From positions 62,001 to 126,000 of the forward strand of contig NZ_JAENII010000008.1 of assembly GCF_016595525.1 (NCBI RefSeq): a stretch of 64,000 nt of DNA, given 5' to 3'. A program made the translations under genes and the position numbers. This document shows, in pieces, positions 40,706 to 49,364 of this stretch (positions within the stretch are counted from its first letter, which is position 1; every line of letters starts with the position of its first letter). The DNA comes from Haloferula rosea (GTDB taxonomy: Bacteria; Verrucomicrobiota; Verrucomicrobiia; Verrucomicrobiales; Akkermansiaceae). Under the pieces are notes generated by a model, which did not search any database, was not told where the DNA came from, and saw only the letters and a program-made list of their open reading frames with translations.

Positions 40706-41184
40706 GAAACTACCGTTGAATGGATTGGCGACCATTTTGCATCAGTGATACCGATCTCGCGGAAGATACACCAGACACAGTGGATGCCAGCCTGAACTCC
40801 GCGCACCTTGGTAACCTCTGATGAACGCCACACCCAGGCAGCCGATTGAGACAAATTGTTCCACCTTCCCATCACACTGACTCGCGGGAGGGTTGAATCC
40901 TCAGTGAACGACGGCATACCTTGCGCCTCGAATCGCGTTCCAGCTTACGGAATCGATGCACGTCCCTCGGGAGACCCGCGAACACGAGAGCCGATCCCAC
41001 GGCATTACAACATGCAAAAACTCCCAGCCACTTTCCTTTTCACGGGTCTCCCTCTTGCTCTCAACTGCCTGACAGGAGGAACGGCTCATCGCCCCCATCA
41101 AGGTCCCTTGATCGTGGTCCACTGCGAACGGACCATGACCGAATCGCCCGCATGAATCACATGGCCCGAAACGTTTCCTTCTTC
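40706..41184. other. Divergent intergenic region upstream of the DUF4832 and CBM6 genes
   Basis: These 479 bases separate the minus-strand CBM6 gene from the plus-strand DUF4832 gene and so should hold promoters for both. The right part contains a 47-codon open frame (41012-41155) with a signal-peptide-like start, described separately. I saw no clear hairpin or promoter boxes. Confidence 0.45.
41012..41155 (+). CDS. Possible small secreted peptide or gene remnant
   Basis: A 47-residue open frame beginning MQKLPATFLFTGLPLALNC has a positively charged start and a hydrophobic core like a signal peptide, then a short polar tail. Its stop overlaps the ATG at 41152 (in frame with the DUF4832 gene) as ATGA, the same arrangement seen between real coupled genes in this window. 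It could be a small leader peptide, the decayed start of a lost gene, or chance. No family is recognised. Confidence 0.25.
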   Translation: MQKLPATFLFTGLPLALNCLTGGTAHRPHQGPLIVVHCERTMTESPA

Positions 41185-42474
41185 ATGAAGCACCTGCTAC
41201 TCGCGGCCCTCTTGTCCCTTCTCCCCGCCGAAGCGGATTGGGTTGCCCTGCTCAAGCAGGACCACTCGGATTTCCCGAATCCGGAGCGCGGTTTCTACTC
41301 CTATCAGAGTCTTTCCGCTCCATCGGATGAGTGGAAGGAACTGAGGAAGAAGGGAATCTCCCTGATCGCGGGCAAGCTGCAACTCGAAGCCTATCGCGAG
41401 GTAGAGGCCCTTCCGCAGACCCTTCTCGATGAGGTCCGTGCTGGATTCACCCAAGCCCGGGCATGCGGACTGAAGGTGATCGTGCGGGTGAACTACGGTC
41501 ACCGCGGCCCGAGTGGTGACTACACGACCTACGAAGATCCCGCCGGGGAGATCCTGCTCGCCCACATGAGCCAACTGGCACCCGTCTGGGAAGACAACGC
41601 GGATGTCATCGCCCTGTTCGAGGCTGGTTTCGTCGGTCCGTGGGGCGAATGGCACACCACCAGGATCGCGAAGCATGAACCACTGCAGAGGAAGTTCTTC
41701 CTTGAGATCCTGAAACACACACCCAGGTCCCGCATGGTGGCCCTGCGATACCCGGAATTGAAACGAAGCATCTTCAAGCGCCGGAAGCCCCTCGGAGAAG
41801 AGGAGGCCTACAAAGCAACCGACCTCGCCCGAACCGGTCACCACAACGACTGCTTCCTCTCCTCACCCAACGACGTCGGGACCTATGGGCGCGGAAAGGA
41901 CTCACGTCTGGAGGAAGTCGACTACCTCGCCAAGGAGACCCGCTACACGGTCTACGGAGGTGAGACCTGTGCACTCCACGGACTCAACGACGCGGAGCGA
42001 ACGCTGGCCGAACTGGATTTCCTCAACGCCAGCTACCTCAACAGCGGATACCATCCTGAAGTCCTCGCCAAATGGAAGGACCAGGGATGCTACGCGGAGG
42101 TGTCCCGGCGCTTGGGCGCGCGCTTCCATGTTTCCGAAGCCACGGTCAACGGTGGGCGCCTGACTCTCACCATCAACAACCTCGGCTTCGCTTCTCTCTT
42201 CAATGCACGACCCGTGTTTCTGATGCGCGGAACTGAGGACAAAGTGATGGAACCCGTCCCGATTCAAATCGATCCCCGGTCATGGAAATCGGGGGAGAAG
42301 GTCACCCTGACGCTTGACGTTGAAACCGACGAAATCACACAAATCGGTCTGTGGATGCCGGACATGTCCCTTCCCTTGCGCAACGACCCCCGCTACTCGA
42401 TCCGTTTCGCCAACATCGGAGCGTGGGATGAGGTCCGGGGCATCAACTGGTTCGTCAGGTCGAGCCAACCCTGA
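41185..42474 (+). CDS. Secreted DUF4832/DUF4874-type protein
   Basis: A 429-residue secreted protein of the DUF4832/DUF4874 kind, for which I know no established activity. The start at MKHLLLAALLSLLPAEA gives the cleanest signal peptide; in-frame ATGs at 41152 and 41161 are alternatives, the first coupled by ATGA to a small upstream frame. The DFPNPERGFYSY opening, the KVIVRVNYGHRG strand and the GPWGEWHTT motif near residue 157 suggest a TIM-barrel glycosidase-like fold with a possible catalytic Glu in GEWH. A C-terminal beta-sandwich follows. The GH141 gene begins 33 bases downstream, so a role in the same degradation step is likely, whether catalytic or binding. Confidence 0.75.
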   Translation: MKHLLLAALLSLLPAEADWVALLKQDHSDFPNPERGFYSYQSLSAPSDEWKELRKKGISLIAGKLQLEAYREVEALPQTLLDEVRAGFTQARACGLKVIVRVNYGHRGPSGDYTTYEDPAGEILLAHMSQLAPVWEDNADVIALFEAGFVGPWGEWHTTRIAKHEPLQRKFFLEILKHTPRSRMVALRYPELKRSIFKRRKPLGEEEAYKATDLARTGHHNDCFLSSPNDVGTYGRGKDSRLEEVDYLAKETRYTVYGGETCALHGLNDAERTLAELDFLNASYLNSGYHPEVLAKWKDQGCYAEVSRRLGARFHVSEATVNGGRLTLTINNLGFASLFNARPVFLMRGTEDKVMEPVPIQIDPRSWKSGEKVTLTLDVETDEITQIGLWMPDMSLPLRNDPRYSIRFANIGAWDEVRGINWFVRSSQP

Positions 42475-42507
42475 CCCTCATTCAATACAACTCCATCTGA
42501 ATTCCCA

Positions 42508-44907
42508 ATGAACGCATCCCGAATCCTCCAAGTTCCTGCCGTTACTTTCGTCAGCTTCTGCGCTCCTCTACTTGCCCTCGAAATTCATGTCAGCCCGGAT
42601 GGAGATGACACCAACCCGGGTTCTCCCGAGCGCCCCGTGGCCGGCCTTCATCGGGCTCAGGAAATCCTGCGGAGTTCAGACCAGCGCGGCAGCGAACCCA
42701 TCGACATCATTCTCGACGAAGGAATCCACTACCTCGGCAAACCCCTGCTGCTCGAGGCGGCTGACTCCGGCAGCAAGGACGCGCCAGTCACCCTCCGCGC
42801 GGCGAACGGCAAAACGGCAGTGCTGAGCGGAGGCGCCGATCTGGGCAATCTCGACTGGAAGATCCATCAAGGCCAGATCCTGATGGCGAAGGTCCCCGAA
42901 GGCACGGCCATCGATATCCTCTACGTCAACGGCAAGACCATGCCCATGGCACGCTACCCGAACTTCGACCCCGAGGCGCAGTACTTCAACGGCACCGCCG
43001 CCGATGCGTTCAGCAAGGAAAAGGCCGCTGAGTGGAAGAACCCCGCAGGCGGCTTCATGCACGCCATGCACAAGGCCAAGTGGGGCGGCATGCACTACCG
43101 CATCACCGGCAAGGATGACAACGGCGAACTGACCCACGAAGGAGGCTGGCAGAACAACCGCCCTTCCCCACCCCACCCCGACATCCGCTTCGTCGAGAAC
43201 ATCTTCGAGGAACTCGATGCTCCCCGTGAGTGGTTCCTCGATACCGAAACCCATACACTCTACTTCTTTGCACCCAAAGGCCTCGACCTCTCGAAGGCGA
43301 CCTTCCAAACCGCACGCCTCGAGAACCTTGTCGAGCTTCGCGGCACCGAGGAATCTCCGGCCCAGCACATCCAACTCTCCGGCCTGACCTTCACCCACGC
43401 CGCCCGCACCTTCATGAAGAACAAGGAACGACTGCTGCGCACCGACTGGACGGTCAACCGCAGTGCCGCCGTCTTCATCAATGGCGCTGAGGACTGCCTC
43501 ATCCAGAACTGCCACGTCCGCGAAGTCGGAGGCAATGCCATCTTCGTCAACCACTACAACCGGCGTATCACCATCCGGGGCTGCCACATCGAGCAGGCCG
43601 GCGGCAATGGAATCGCCATCATCGGAGGTCAGGGAGCGGTGCGCGACGGACTCGTCGGCTACGGCTCACGCACGACCTATGAGAAACTCGACAAGACTCC
43701 CGGGCCGAAGACCAACAACTACCCCGCCGAAGTTCTCGTCGAAGACTGCCTGATTCACGACATCGGCCGGGTTGAGAAGCAGACCGCAGGGGTCGAGATC
43801 GACATCGCCATGCACATCACCGTGCGCCACGTCACCGTCCACGACGTCCCCCGCGCCGGCATCAACATCGGCGCCGGCAACTTCGGAGGTCACGTCATCG
43901 ACTTCTGCGATGTCTTCGACACGGTCATGGAAACCGGCGACCACGGGTCGTTCAACTCCTGGGGCCGCGACCGCTTCTGGAAATTGAAGGACGTCCCCAA
44001 TGACGAAATGGGCGCAGGCAAATACAAGGATCTGCCCCTGCTCGACGTCATTCACCCGATCACGATCAGCAACAGCCGCTGGCGTTGCGACCACGGATGG
44101 GACATCGATCTCGACGACGGTTCCTCGAACTACCACATCTTCAACAACCTCTGCCTCAATGGCGGCATCAAGAACCGTGAGGGCTTCCTCCGCACCGTGG
44201 AGAACAACATCATGGTCAACAACAGCCTCCACCCCCACGTCTGGTACAAGCACAGCGGCGACATTTTCCGGCGCAACATCGTCTTCGACAGCTATCGGCC
44301 CGCCATCATGCCCGACACCCCGTGGGGAAAGGAATTCGACCACAATCTCTACGTTTCCAAAGACAAGACCGGACCCGCCCTTCCCCTCGCCGGTCAGAGC
44401 AAGCGTGACGAGCATTCCATCTACGGGGATCCCGGGTTTCTGGATCCTCAAGCAGGAGACTACCGCGTCGCTCAGGATTCACCTGCGCTCAAACTGGGCT
44501 TCAAGAACTTCCCCATGGACCGCTTCGGCGTGACCAGCCCCCGGCTCAAGAAGCTCGCGCGGAGCCCCAAGCTCCCCATCCCCGGCGATCCCGAGCAAAA
44601 GAAATCCAAGCGTGACCGCCGCGAGCACCAATGGCTCGGAGCCAAGGTGAAGAACATCGTCGGCATGGGCGAAGTCTCCGCCACCGGACTCCCCGACGAG
44701 ATCGGGGTCCGCCTCCTCGACGTACCGAAAGACTCGGCCGCCGCCAGACACGGACTGCAGAAGTCCGACGTCATCATCGGCTGCAACGGAAAGAAGACCG
44801 ACACCTTTGCCGACCTTCAGGGCCACTGGCATGTCTCCAACGAAGATGTGGAACTTGAGATCTGGCGCGGTCAGGAATCGCAAATGCTCGAAATCAAGAA
44901 GGACTGA
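42508..44907 (+). CDS. GH141-like right-handed beta-helix glycosidase fused to a PDZ domain
   Basis: A 799-residue secreted protein. The N-terminus is a signal peptide (VSFCAPLLA) followed by IHVSPDGDDTNPGS, a typical start of beta-helix polysaccharide enzymes. Residues of about 25-650 match the GH141 type: NGKTMPMARYPNF, LDTETHTLYFFAP, and a beta-helix core with CHVREVGGNAIFV and VEIDIAMHITVRHVTVHDVPRAGI. GH141 includes alpha-L-fucosidase and xylanase activities and is common in fucoidan-degrading verrucomicrobia. Residues of about 712-799 form a PDZ-like domain (GVRLLDVPKDSAAARHGLQKSDVIIGCNG), unusual for this family. Its spacing links it to the DUF4832 gene before it. The 160 bases after it hold a weak inverted repeat around the stop codon. 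Confidence 0.85.
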   Translation: MNASRILQVPAVTFVSFCAPLLALEIHVSPDGDDTNPGSPERPVAGLHRAQEILRSSDQRGSEPIDIILDEGIHYLGKPLLLEAADSGSKDAPVTLRAANGKTAVLSGGADLGNLDWKIHQGQILMAKVPEGTAIDILYVNGKTMPMARYPNFDPEAQYFNGTAADAFSKEKAAEWKNPAGGFMHAMHKAKWGGMHYRITGKDDNGELTHEGGWQNNRPSPPHPDIRFVENIFEELDAPREWFLDTETHTLYFFAPKGLDLSKATFQTARLENLVELRGTEESPAQHIQLSGLTFTHAARTFMKNKERLLRTDWTVNRSAAVFINGAEDCLIQNCHVREVGGNAIFVNHYNRRITIRGCHIEQAGGNGIAIIGGQGAVRDGLVGYGSRTTYEKLDKTPGPKTNNYPAEVLVEDCLIHDIGRVEKQTAGVEIDIAMHITVRHVTVHDVPRAGINIGAGNFGGHVIDFCDVFDTVMETGDHGSFNSWGRDRFWKLKDVPNDEMGAGKYKDLPLLDVIHPITISNSRWRCDHGWDIDLDDGSSNYHIFNNLCLNGGIKNREGFLRTVENNIMVNNSLHPHVWYKHSGDIFRRNIVFDSYRPAIMPDTPWGKEFDHNLYVSKDKTGPALPLAGQSKRDEHSIYGDPGFLDPQAGDYRVAQDSPALKLGFKNFPMDRFGVTSPRLKKLARSPKLPIPGDPEQKKSKRDRREHQWLGAKVKNIVGMGEVSATGLPDEIGVRLLDVPKDSAAARHGLQKSDVIIGCNGKKTDTFADLQGHWHVSNEDVELEIWRGQESQMLEIKKD

Positions 44908-45067
44908 CCGCTCTCGGCATCCCGGCTGCCCTCATCGGCGGGAAAAGGCGGTCAGCGAGCACCTGCCGGCACCCCCATCCTCGACCTGTCGATTTCGTCC
45001 CGAAATCAACAGAGAAACCCGCCCCCTTCTTGAGTCTCCGTCACAGGGTTTATGCTCCATGCAGACC

Positions 45068-46828
45068 ATGAAACTCAGTTTTGCTTCCCTCCTAGCCACT
45101 GCCGCACTTGTGACCGGCTCCACTGCACCCCTCGCGGCCGAGGAGACTCCCGAAGTCACCGAAACCAAGCAACAGCAACATGACCGCATGGAATGGTGGC
45201 ATGAAGCCAAGTTCGGCATGTTCATCCACTGGGGCATCTACTCGGTGGTCGGCGGCGAATACAAGGGGCAGAAACTCCCGAACAGCGCGGAATGGATGAT
45301 GTGCCGGGGCAAGGTTCCCATTGCCGAATACAGCAAATACGCCGAGCAATTCAACCCGACCAAGTTCGATGCCGATACCTTCGTCAAGATGGCGAAGGAC
45401 GCCGGCATGAAGTACATGGTTATCACCGCCAAACACCACGACGGCTTCGCCATGTTCGACTCGGTCTGGGGTGACTACGACGTGGTCGACGCAACTCCAT
45501 TCGGTCGAGACATCATGAAGGAGCTCTCCCGGGCCTGCAATGAACAGGGGCTCAGATTTGGTTTCTACTACTCACAGGCGCAGGACTGGCACCACCCGGG
45601 AGGTTTCGGAAACAACTGGGACAAGACAATCAAGCGCGTCAGCTCCGACATCTACGTGAACGAGAAAGTCATTCCCGAGGTCAAACAACTCCTCACCGAG
45701 TATGGCCCCATCTCCATCCTCTGGTGGGACACCCCGCGCGACATGAGCGCCGAGGCCTTTGAGAACATCTATTCGTTGAAATCCCTCCAACCGGGAATCA
45801 TCACCAACGACCGTCTCGGCAAGGACTACCCGGGTGATCACAAGACCTTCGAACGCCACATTCCGGACCGTGGCCCGGTGGATCAAGCTTGGGAGGTCTG
45901 CATGCCGATCAGTGGCAGCTGGGGTTACAAGAAGGGAGATGAAGACTTCAAGTCGACCTCGAAGCTGATCCGCAACCTCGCCGACATCGCCAGCAAGGGC
46001 GGCAACTACCTCCTCAATGTCAGCCCGACGGGCGAAGGCGTGGTCCTCCCCCAGGCCGTGGAGCGACTCAAGGAGATCGGCGACTGGATGAAGATCAACG
46101 GCGATTCCATCTACGGCACCACCGGTAGCCCGTTCAAGAAACTCGACTGGGGCCGCTGCACCAAGAAGGAGTATGCGAAGGGAACCACCCTTTACCTCCA
46201 CGTCTTCGACTGGCCCGAGAACGGTGAATTGCTCGTCCCTGGACTGAAGAACCCGGTCAAGCAGGCCTATCTGATGGCAGACTGGAAGCCTCTCGAGTTC
46301 CGCCAGGAGGAATCAGGCACCATCATCAGCCTGCCCACCGATGCGCCCGACCCCATCAACAGCGTGATCACCGTGCAAGTCAGCGGCACCCTCGAAGTCG
46401 AGGACACCGGTCTCACACAGGACAAGGACGGCAACCTGCTGTTGCTGGCCGAGGATGCCTACATCCACAACAACGAAGGCAGCACCGACGCCAAACTTCA
46501 GGACCGCGGTGAGGAACCGGACAACATCGGCTACTGGAACGACAAGGAAGCCACGGTGGAATGGGATTTCAAGATCACGCAGCCCGGCACCTTCAACATC
46601 ATCGCCGAGCTCGCCTCGGAAGCTGACAGCCGCTTCGTCATCACCGCCGGAGAGAGCACGATCAATGGCACGGCCCTGTCCACAGGCAGCTACGGCACCT
46701 ACCGTAAACACCCGGTCGGGACGATCGAGTTCCCATCGGCCGGTGACTTCACCTTGAAAATCAAGCCGGATTCCAAGGCATGGAGCCCGCTGAACCTGCG
46801 GCGGGTGACCTTGGTGCCCGCCAAGTAA
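45068..46828 (+). CDS. GH29 alpha-L-fucosidase with C-terminal extra module (second copy)
   Basis: A 586-residue secreted GH29 enzyme, about 125 residues longer than the first copy. I chose MKLSFASLLATAALVTGS as start (an ATG three codons earlier is possible). FGMFIHWGIYSVVGGEY, ITAKHHDGFAMFD and GNYLLNVSPTGEG mark the family; the nucleophile is Asp221 in ILWWDTPRD. The extra C-terminal part from about residue 455 (LLLAEDAYIHNNEGS, FNIIAELASEADSRF, FTLKIKPDS) resembles a CBM6/CBM35-like beta-sandwich and may bind the polysaccharide. It is followed by a strong hairpin that also faces the convergent surface-protein gene. Confidence 0.94.
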   Translation: MKLSFASLLATAALVTGSTAPLAAEETPEVTETKQQQHDRMEWWHEAKFGMFIHWGIYSVVGGEYKGQKLPNSAEWMMCRGKVPIAEYSKYAEQFNPTKFDADTFVKMAKDAGMKYMVITAKHHDGFAMFDSVWGDYDVVDATPFGRDIMKELSRACNEQGLRFGFYYSQAQDWHHPGGFGNNWDKTIKRVSSDIYVNEKVIPEVKQLLTEYGPISILWWDTPRDMSAEAFENIYSLKSLQPGIITNDRLGKDYPGDHKTFERHIPDRGPVDQAWEVCMPISGSWGYKKGDEDFKSTSKLIRNLADIASKGGNYLLNVSPTGEGVVLPQAVERLKEIGDWMKINGDSIYGTTGSPFKKLDWGRCTKKEYAKGTTLYLHVFDWPENGELLVPGLKNPVKQAYLMADWKPLEFRQEESGTIISLPTDAPDPINSVITVQVSGTLEVEDTGLTQDKDGNLLLLAEDAYIHNNEGSTDAKLQDRGEEPDNIGYWNDKEATVEWDFKITQPGTFNIIAELASEADSRFVITAGESTINGTALSTGSYGTYRKHPVGTIEFPSAGDFTLKIKPDSKAWSPLNLRRVTLVPAK

Positions 46829-46848
46829 CCCTTACCCTTTACGAGAAT

Positions 46849-46874
46849 CGGGGGACCCTGTCCTGGGTCCCCCG
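46849..46874. terminator. Bidirectional hairpin terminator between convergent genes
   Basis: A perfect ten-base stem, CGGGGGACCC (46849-46858) and GGGTCCCCCG (46865-46874), with a six-base loop, extended by one T-A pair. It sits 20 bases after the GH29 stop and 24 bases beyond the stop of the minus-strand surface gene. AT-rich bases flank both arms, so it may end transcripts from both directions. Confidence 0.72.
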
Positions 46875-46898
46875 AATTGAATTTCTCAGGCTGCCCCC

Positions 46899-49115
46899 TC
46901 ACTCGGCAACCACACGCACGAACAAGGCAGGGTTCGACAACAGACCCACTGGCAGGGTCACGGTGACGGTCTCCACCGGATTCCCTCCATCGCTCGACTC
47001 ACCGAAGCCAGCCGGCACGGGTGCCCAATCATTCGCCAGCGAAACCGAGTATTCGTAGCGATAGCTCAGACCGGTCGCGTTGGAGACCGGATTGCGCCGG
47101 GTGTAGCTGAACGTTCCGGTGGCGGCATCCAGCGACTCACTGATGGGGCTCACTGACGATGCGGAGGTGGGATCGGTCCCGAACGCATACTCATCCCCGT
47201 TGGAGACCCCATCCAGATCATCGTCGTCATGCGGAAGTCCCTCCAGGCCGAATCCGCTTGCCCAGCTTTGATAGTCAGGGGATGAGGCATCGCTGAGCAC
47301 CACCAGCCAGCCATCGCCCATGAAGCGGTCATCATCCACCACATCGAGCACGGTGCCGGTCACTGACGAACTTCCATAAGTTCCCGAAGGCATCTGCACG
47401 CCATCGATGTACAGGGCGTTGACCACGTCGGATTGTCCGTGGAACAGGTCGAGTTTCCCACGAGTTCCGCTCACATAGGGAGTGAAAATCACCCTACCCG
47501 TGTCGGAAAGGATTGGATCAAAAAGCCGCATGGTTCCCGCTTCAATCTGGGTGTCCCCCTCGTAGCCGGTCTTGAGTCCGGATTCAAGGAACTGGTCGAT
47601 CTCGAGAAGCCCGTTGCCCCGCTTGATCAGGCCACCGGGCCCCGACATGTTCCGTTCGATGATCAGGGCATTGTCCCCACTCGCCGGATCCACCACCAGC
47701 GTCTCGTTGATGACAACCGGCACTTGGATCTCGTTGTCTCCGTCGTTGAACCTCGGACTCATCAGGGAGGGCGCATCAACGACGATCGATCCGGTGCCGC
47801 TGATCGTCGATGCATGCAGTTCAAGCTCCGGCCCGTTCATGATCAGATTCCCATCGAAGACGCAGGCGCCTCCGATATTGATTCGCTGGGTGCCCGACAA
47901 GGTCACCGAGCCGTCCAGAATCTCCAAACTCACCGGCCCCGTGGCGATCGTGCCCAGACCACTCGTGAATTCGAGGTCCCCCGCACCGGTTTTCTCAAGC
48001 GGGTTCTCATCGAACGTGTTTTCGACCGGCCCAAGGCTCAAGCTCTCCGCATTCCGGATATCAGCCCCGCCACCCCCCATGATGATCGATGCGGACAGTC
48101 CGTTGAAAACGCCTCCCGCCTCGACCTCAAGACGGCTACCTCCTCCCAGTTCCAGCGTACCCAAGGTCAGGTTTCCGGTCGGCCCAACCTCGATCTCACC
48201 ATTCTCCAGGCATCTCACCACCCCGTTGATGGTGGCAGTGTTTTCAAACCGAACCGAACCACGGTCCACGTTGTTCATGCTCTCCGCGACAAGGCTACCG
48301 CCGGCAATGAAGGTCAGCGTGCCGTTCCTCGTGTTGACCCACGCAAGATCTCCGGCGATCACCCCTGCAGGCTCGATCGTGACCGCTAGATTGCCATTAT
48401 CGGGGAAAATCACGTCGTCACCCGTGTTGAAGACCGTCGGCAGCCCGTTTTCCAGGAAGTCGTCGTCCGGAGTCGTCCAATCACCCACACCGTCCTGGTC
48501 ACCATAGATGATGCCGGTCGGCGGTTCGGGGATCGCAGCCACCGTCAGATACTTCGCCCGCACCTCGCGATCACCGCTGGTGTTGGTCAACTCCATCGTG
48601 ATCACAGTCCCTGCCGGCACGCTTCTACTACCGAGAGAAAAGGTGTCTCCAAACGGGGCGCCAAACAGCACGAGCGGGGCGCTTGCATCCGAAAAGGAAA
48701 GGGTGACCTCCGAGGAGTTGTCTCCCCAACCCGCGAAATCGAGAGCCTTCAATTCGACATCAACATCGAAGCTGAACATCCACGCCTCCCCCGGATTGAA
48801 ATCCCGATCGTCATTTCCCCAGCCTCCCGAGTTCACGACCGAGTTGATGCCAAGAGCGTCCCCGACATTACCGGGAGGCAGGCTGTTGGTCACATGGCCG
48901 GCTCCGTTCGAAGCCAAGGTTCCGTCCTGACCGCGGATGTCCACGGTCGTCAGTGTGATGTCGATCAGATTGTCGTCTTTCTCCATCATGCTCGCTCCGA
49001 CTCCTTGCCCATCGAGACCGCCTCCATCGAGGAAATTGAATTGGACGTCGGCAAGAGCAGTTGAAGTCAGAAGAGCCAGGGAAAGCAGACCAGACCGGGT
49101 GCAGCGGGATTTCAT
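46899..49115 (-). CDS. Secreted autotransporter-type beta-strand-repeat protein
   Basis: A 738-residue secreted protein with a signal peptide (MKSRCTRSGLLSLALLTSTALA). The first 190 residues are a beta-sandwich; residues of about 200-590 have the autotransporter-associated beta-strand repeat style (GNLTLGTLELGGGSRLEVEAGG, NPLEKTGAGDLEF, GLIKRGNGLLEI, GDTQIEAGTMRLF). A calcium-type turn DDDDLDGVSNGDEYAFGTDP at about 635 is followed by an 80-residue tail ending FVRVVAE. No outer-membrane barrel domain is visible, so it is not a classical autotransporter. A surface or extracellular binding role is likely. Its reversed orientation within the sugar locus repeats the pattern of the other surface proteins. 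Confidence 0.8.
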   Translation of the reverse strand: MKSRCTRSGLLSLALLTSTALADVQFNFLDGGGLDGQGVGASMMEKDDNLIDITLTTVDIRGQDGTLASNGAGHVTNSLPPGNVGDALGINSVVNSGGWGNDDRDFNPGEAWMFSFDVDVELKALDFAGWGDNSSEVTLSFSDASAPLVLFGAPFGDTFSLGSRSVPAGTVITMELTNTSGDREVRAKYLTVAAIPEPPTGIIYGDQDGVGDWTTPDDDFLENGLPTVFNTGDDVIFPDNGNLAVTIEPAGVIAGDLAWVNTRNGTLTFIAGGSLVAESMNNVDRGSVRFENTATINGVVRCLENGEIEVGPTGNLTLGTLELGGGSRLEVEAGGVFNGLSASIIMGGGGADIRNAESLSLGPVENTFDENPLEKTGAGDLEFTSGLGTIATGPVSLEILDGSVTLSGTQRINIGGACVFDGNLIMNGPELELHASTISGTGSIVVDAPSLMSPRFNDGDNEIQVPVVINETLVVDPASGDNALIIERNMSGPGGLIKRGNGLLEIDQFLESGLKTGYEGDTQIEAGTMRLFDPILSDTGRVIFTPYVSGTRGKLDLFHGQSDVVNALYIDGVQMPSGTYGSSSVTGTVLDVVDDDRFMGDGWLVVLSDASSPDYQSWASGFGLEGLPHDDDDLDGVSNGDEYAFGTDPTSASSVSPISESLDAATGTFSYTRRNPVSNATGLSYRYEYSVSLANDWAPVPAGFGESSDGGNPVETVTVTLPVGLLSNPALFVRVVAE

Positions 49116-49364
49116 GGTGTAGGGATTGGTTCGAAGCATGCGGGACGACCGTGAGTTCGCCCTCTTATGGTGTCACCTCACGAGAATTCGGGAGGGACGG
49201 CCCCGCCGAGCAGAAGGTGTGCCGGGGGACCTCGAAAATGGATGTGAACTCAGCAATAATATCCATGCCTTCCTGATCCACTCCAAGAGGTCAACAGGGT
49301 TCGCACCACATCCCTTGAACCCCCATCCGCGCCCAACAGAATTCCGTGACCAGCTCGTAAACCC

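Noticed and set aside
44904-44955. Eight-base inverted repeat (CTGACCGC and GCGGTCAG) after the GH141 gene as terminator
   Set aside because: The loop is 36 bases and there is no U-tract; one arm overlaps the stop codon. It may be chance.
46899-49115. Classical autotransporter
   Set aside because: The beta-strand repeats are present, but no C-terminal outer-membrane barrel is seen; the C-terminus is the short tail shared with other surface proteins.
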